33,046 nt of DNA from Nitrospirota bacterium. GTDB taxonomy: Bacteria > Nitrospirota > Thermodesulfovibrionia > UBA6902 > DSMQ01. The position numbers were made by a program, and so were the translations under genes. Location: positions 1 to 33,046 of the forward strand of contig JACRGX010000009.1 of assembly GCA_016212185.1 (NCBI GenBank), in the 5' to 3' direction. The notes under the pieces were generated by a model, which saw nothing but the letters and a program-made list of their open reading frames with translations, ran no database searches and was not told the DNA's origin. This document shows, piece by piece, positions 32,759-33,046 of the stretch (positions within the stretch are counted from its first letter, which is position 1; each line of letters starts with the position of its first letter).

Positions 32759-33046
32759 ATGAAAGGGTACAGAAAAATCCTTATAGCAGTCAACGGCTCA
32801 AAAGAGGTCCTTGTCAACGGGCTTAAACTTGCGCAAGATGAAAAATGCTGGGTAACAGTTGTAAAGGTGATACCGCCGAATGAGGGAGACCTTGACCTTG
32901 TGGGGGTAAAAAACATTGAAGATGTATTAAACAGCAATTGCAAAAGAGAAATCGCTGAAATGAATTCCATTGCAGACACCGAAGGAGCATTGATAAAAAC
33001 ACGCCTTGAAGAAGGTGATATTCATAGGAAAATCGTAGAAGTTGCC
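32759..33046 (+). CDS. UspA-like protein, 5' part (cut by window edge)
   Basis: The 96 visible codons begin MKGYRKILIAVNGSKEVLVN, a UspA-type first strand and nucleotide-loop region, and continue WVTVVKVIPP and then TRLEEGDIHRKIVEVA, matching the second and third strands. The ATG follows GGTAACGGAAC. It starts 6 bp after the tandem UspA gene and is in the same operon. The nucleotide motif would lie beyond the right edge, so its integrity is unknown. Confidence 0.85.
   Translation, partial: MKGYRKILIAVNGSKEVLVNGLKLAQDEKCWVTVVKVIPPNEGDLDLVGVKNIEDVLNSNCKREIAEMNSIADTEGALIKTRLEEGDIHRKIVEVA

Overview
The window is a bacterial chromosome segment that looks like core genome on the left and sensing, membrane-energy and stress functions on the right. 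The combination of a PyrR-controlled pyr/car operon, an rpsU-yqeY-dnaG-rpoD operon, many two-component proteins and an energy-converting-hydrogenase-related complex suggests an anaerobic Nitrospirota (Thermodesulfovibrionia-like) or Desulfobacterota-like organism. That is inferred from protein flavour only; there is no rRNA gene in the window to settle it.

Minus strand, 1-5994: a pyrimidine operon in the order pyrR-pyrB-pyrC-carA-carB (carB runs off the left edge). It has a near-consensus sigma-70 promoter and a complete PyrR attenuator: a binding loop, an antiterminator, and a terminator whose eight T residues abut the pyrR start codon. Minus strand, 6034-11156: a macromolecular-synthesis operon rpsU-yqeY-NIF3-like-dnaG-rpoD, with its own promoter and a leader carrying two related hairpins. 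A lone plus-strand DUF488 gene diverges from it.

11675-18371: signalling. A REC-GGDEF response regulator lies downstream of a large hybrid histidine kinase, both on the minus strand. On the plus strand are a PstS-like periplasmic binding protein and a membrane HAMP-PAS protein without an output domain. The binding-protein gene is bracketed by two palindromic repeats of the family whose translation reads VIPAKAGIQ; one lies in frame inside its 5' end and carries 11-bp terminal inverted repeats.

18475-25692: a six-gene membrane complex related to hydrogenase 4 (hyfB, C, E, F, G and I homologues). Its large subunit lacks both Cys pairs that hold the NiFe centre, while the small subunit keeps its 4Fe-4S ligands. 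It therefore looks like an Ehr-type, non-hydrogenase proton- or ion-pumping module. An NtrB/NtrC-like pair with an intact GAFTGA motif follows (25739-28626).

28749-33046: a minus-strand RHH/PIN toxin-antitoxin pair, a non-coding stretch with two identical 21-bp repeats, and a plus-strand stress/anion-transport operon: Usp-like, TauE/SafE permease, TIGR02186-type membrane-anchored protein, double-domain UspA, and a partial UspA.

Cutting across these regions are arrays of degenerate 7-bp (once 8-bp) tandem repeats. They lie between genes and also inside coding sequence (carA, the 3' end of pyrR, hyfF, hyfG), where they add in-frame linker peptides. With the PyrR leader, the rpsU leader and the cysteine-less large subunit, they are the most interesting structures here.
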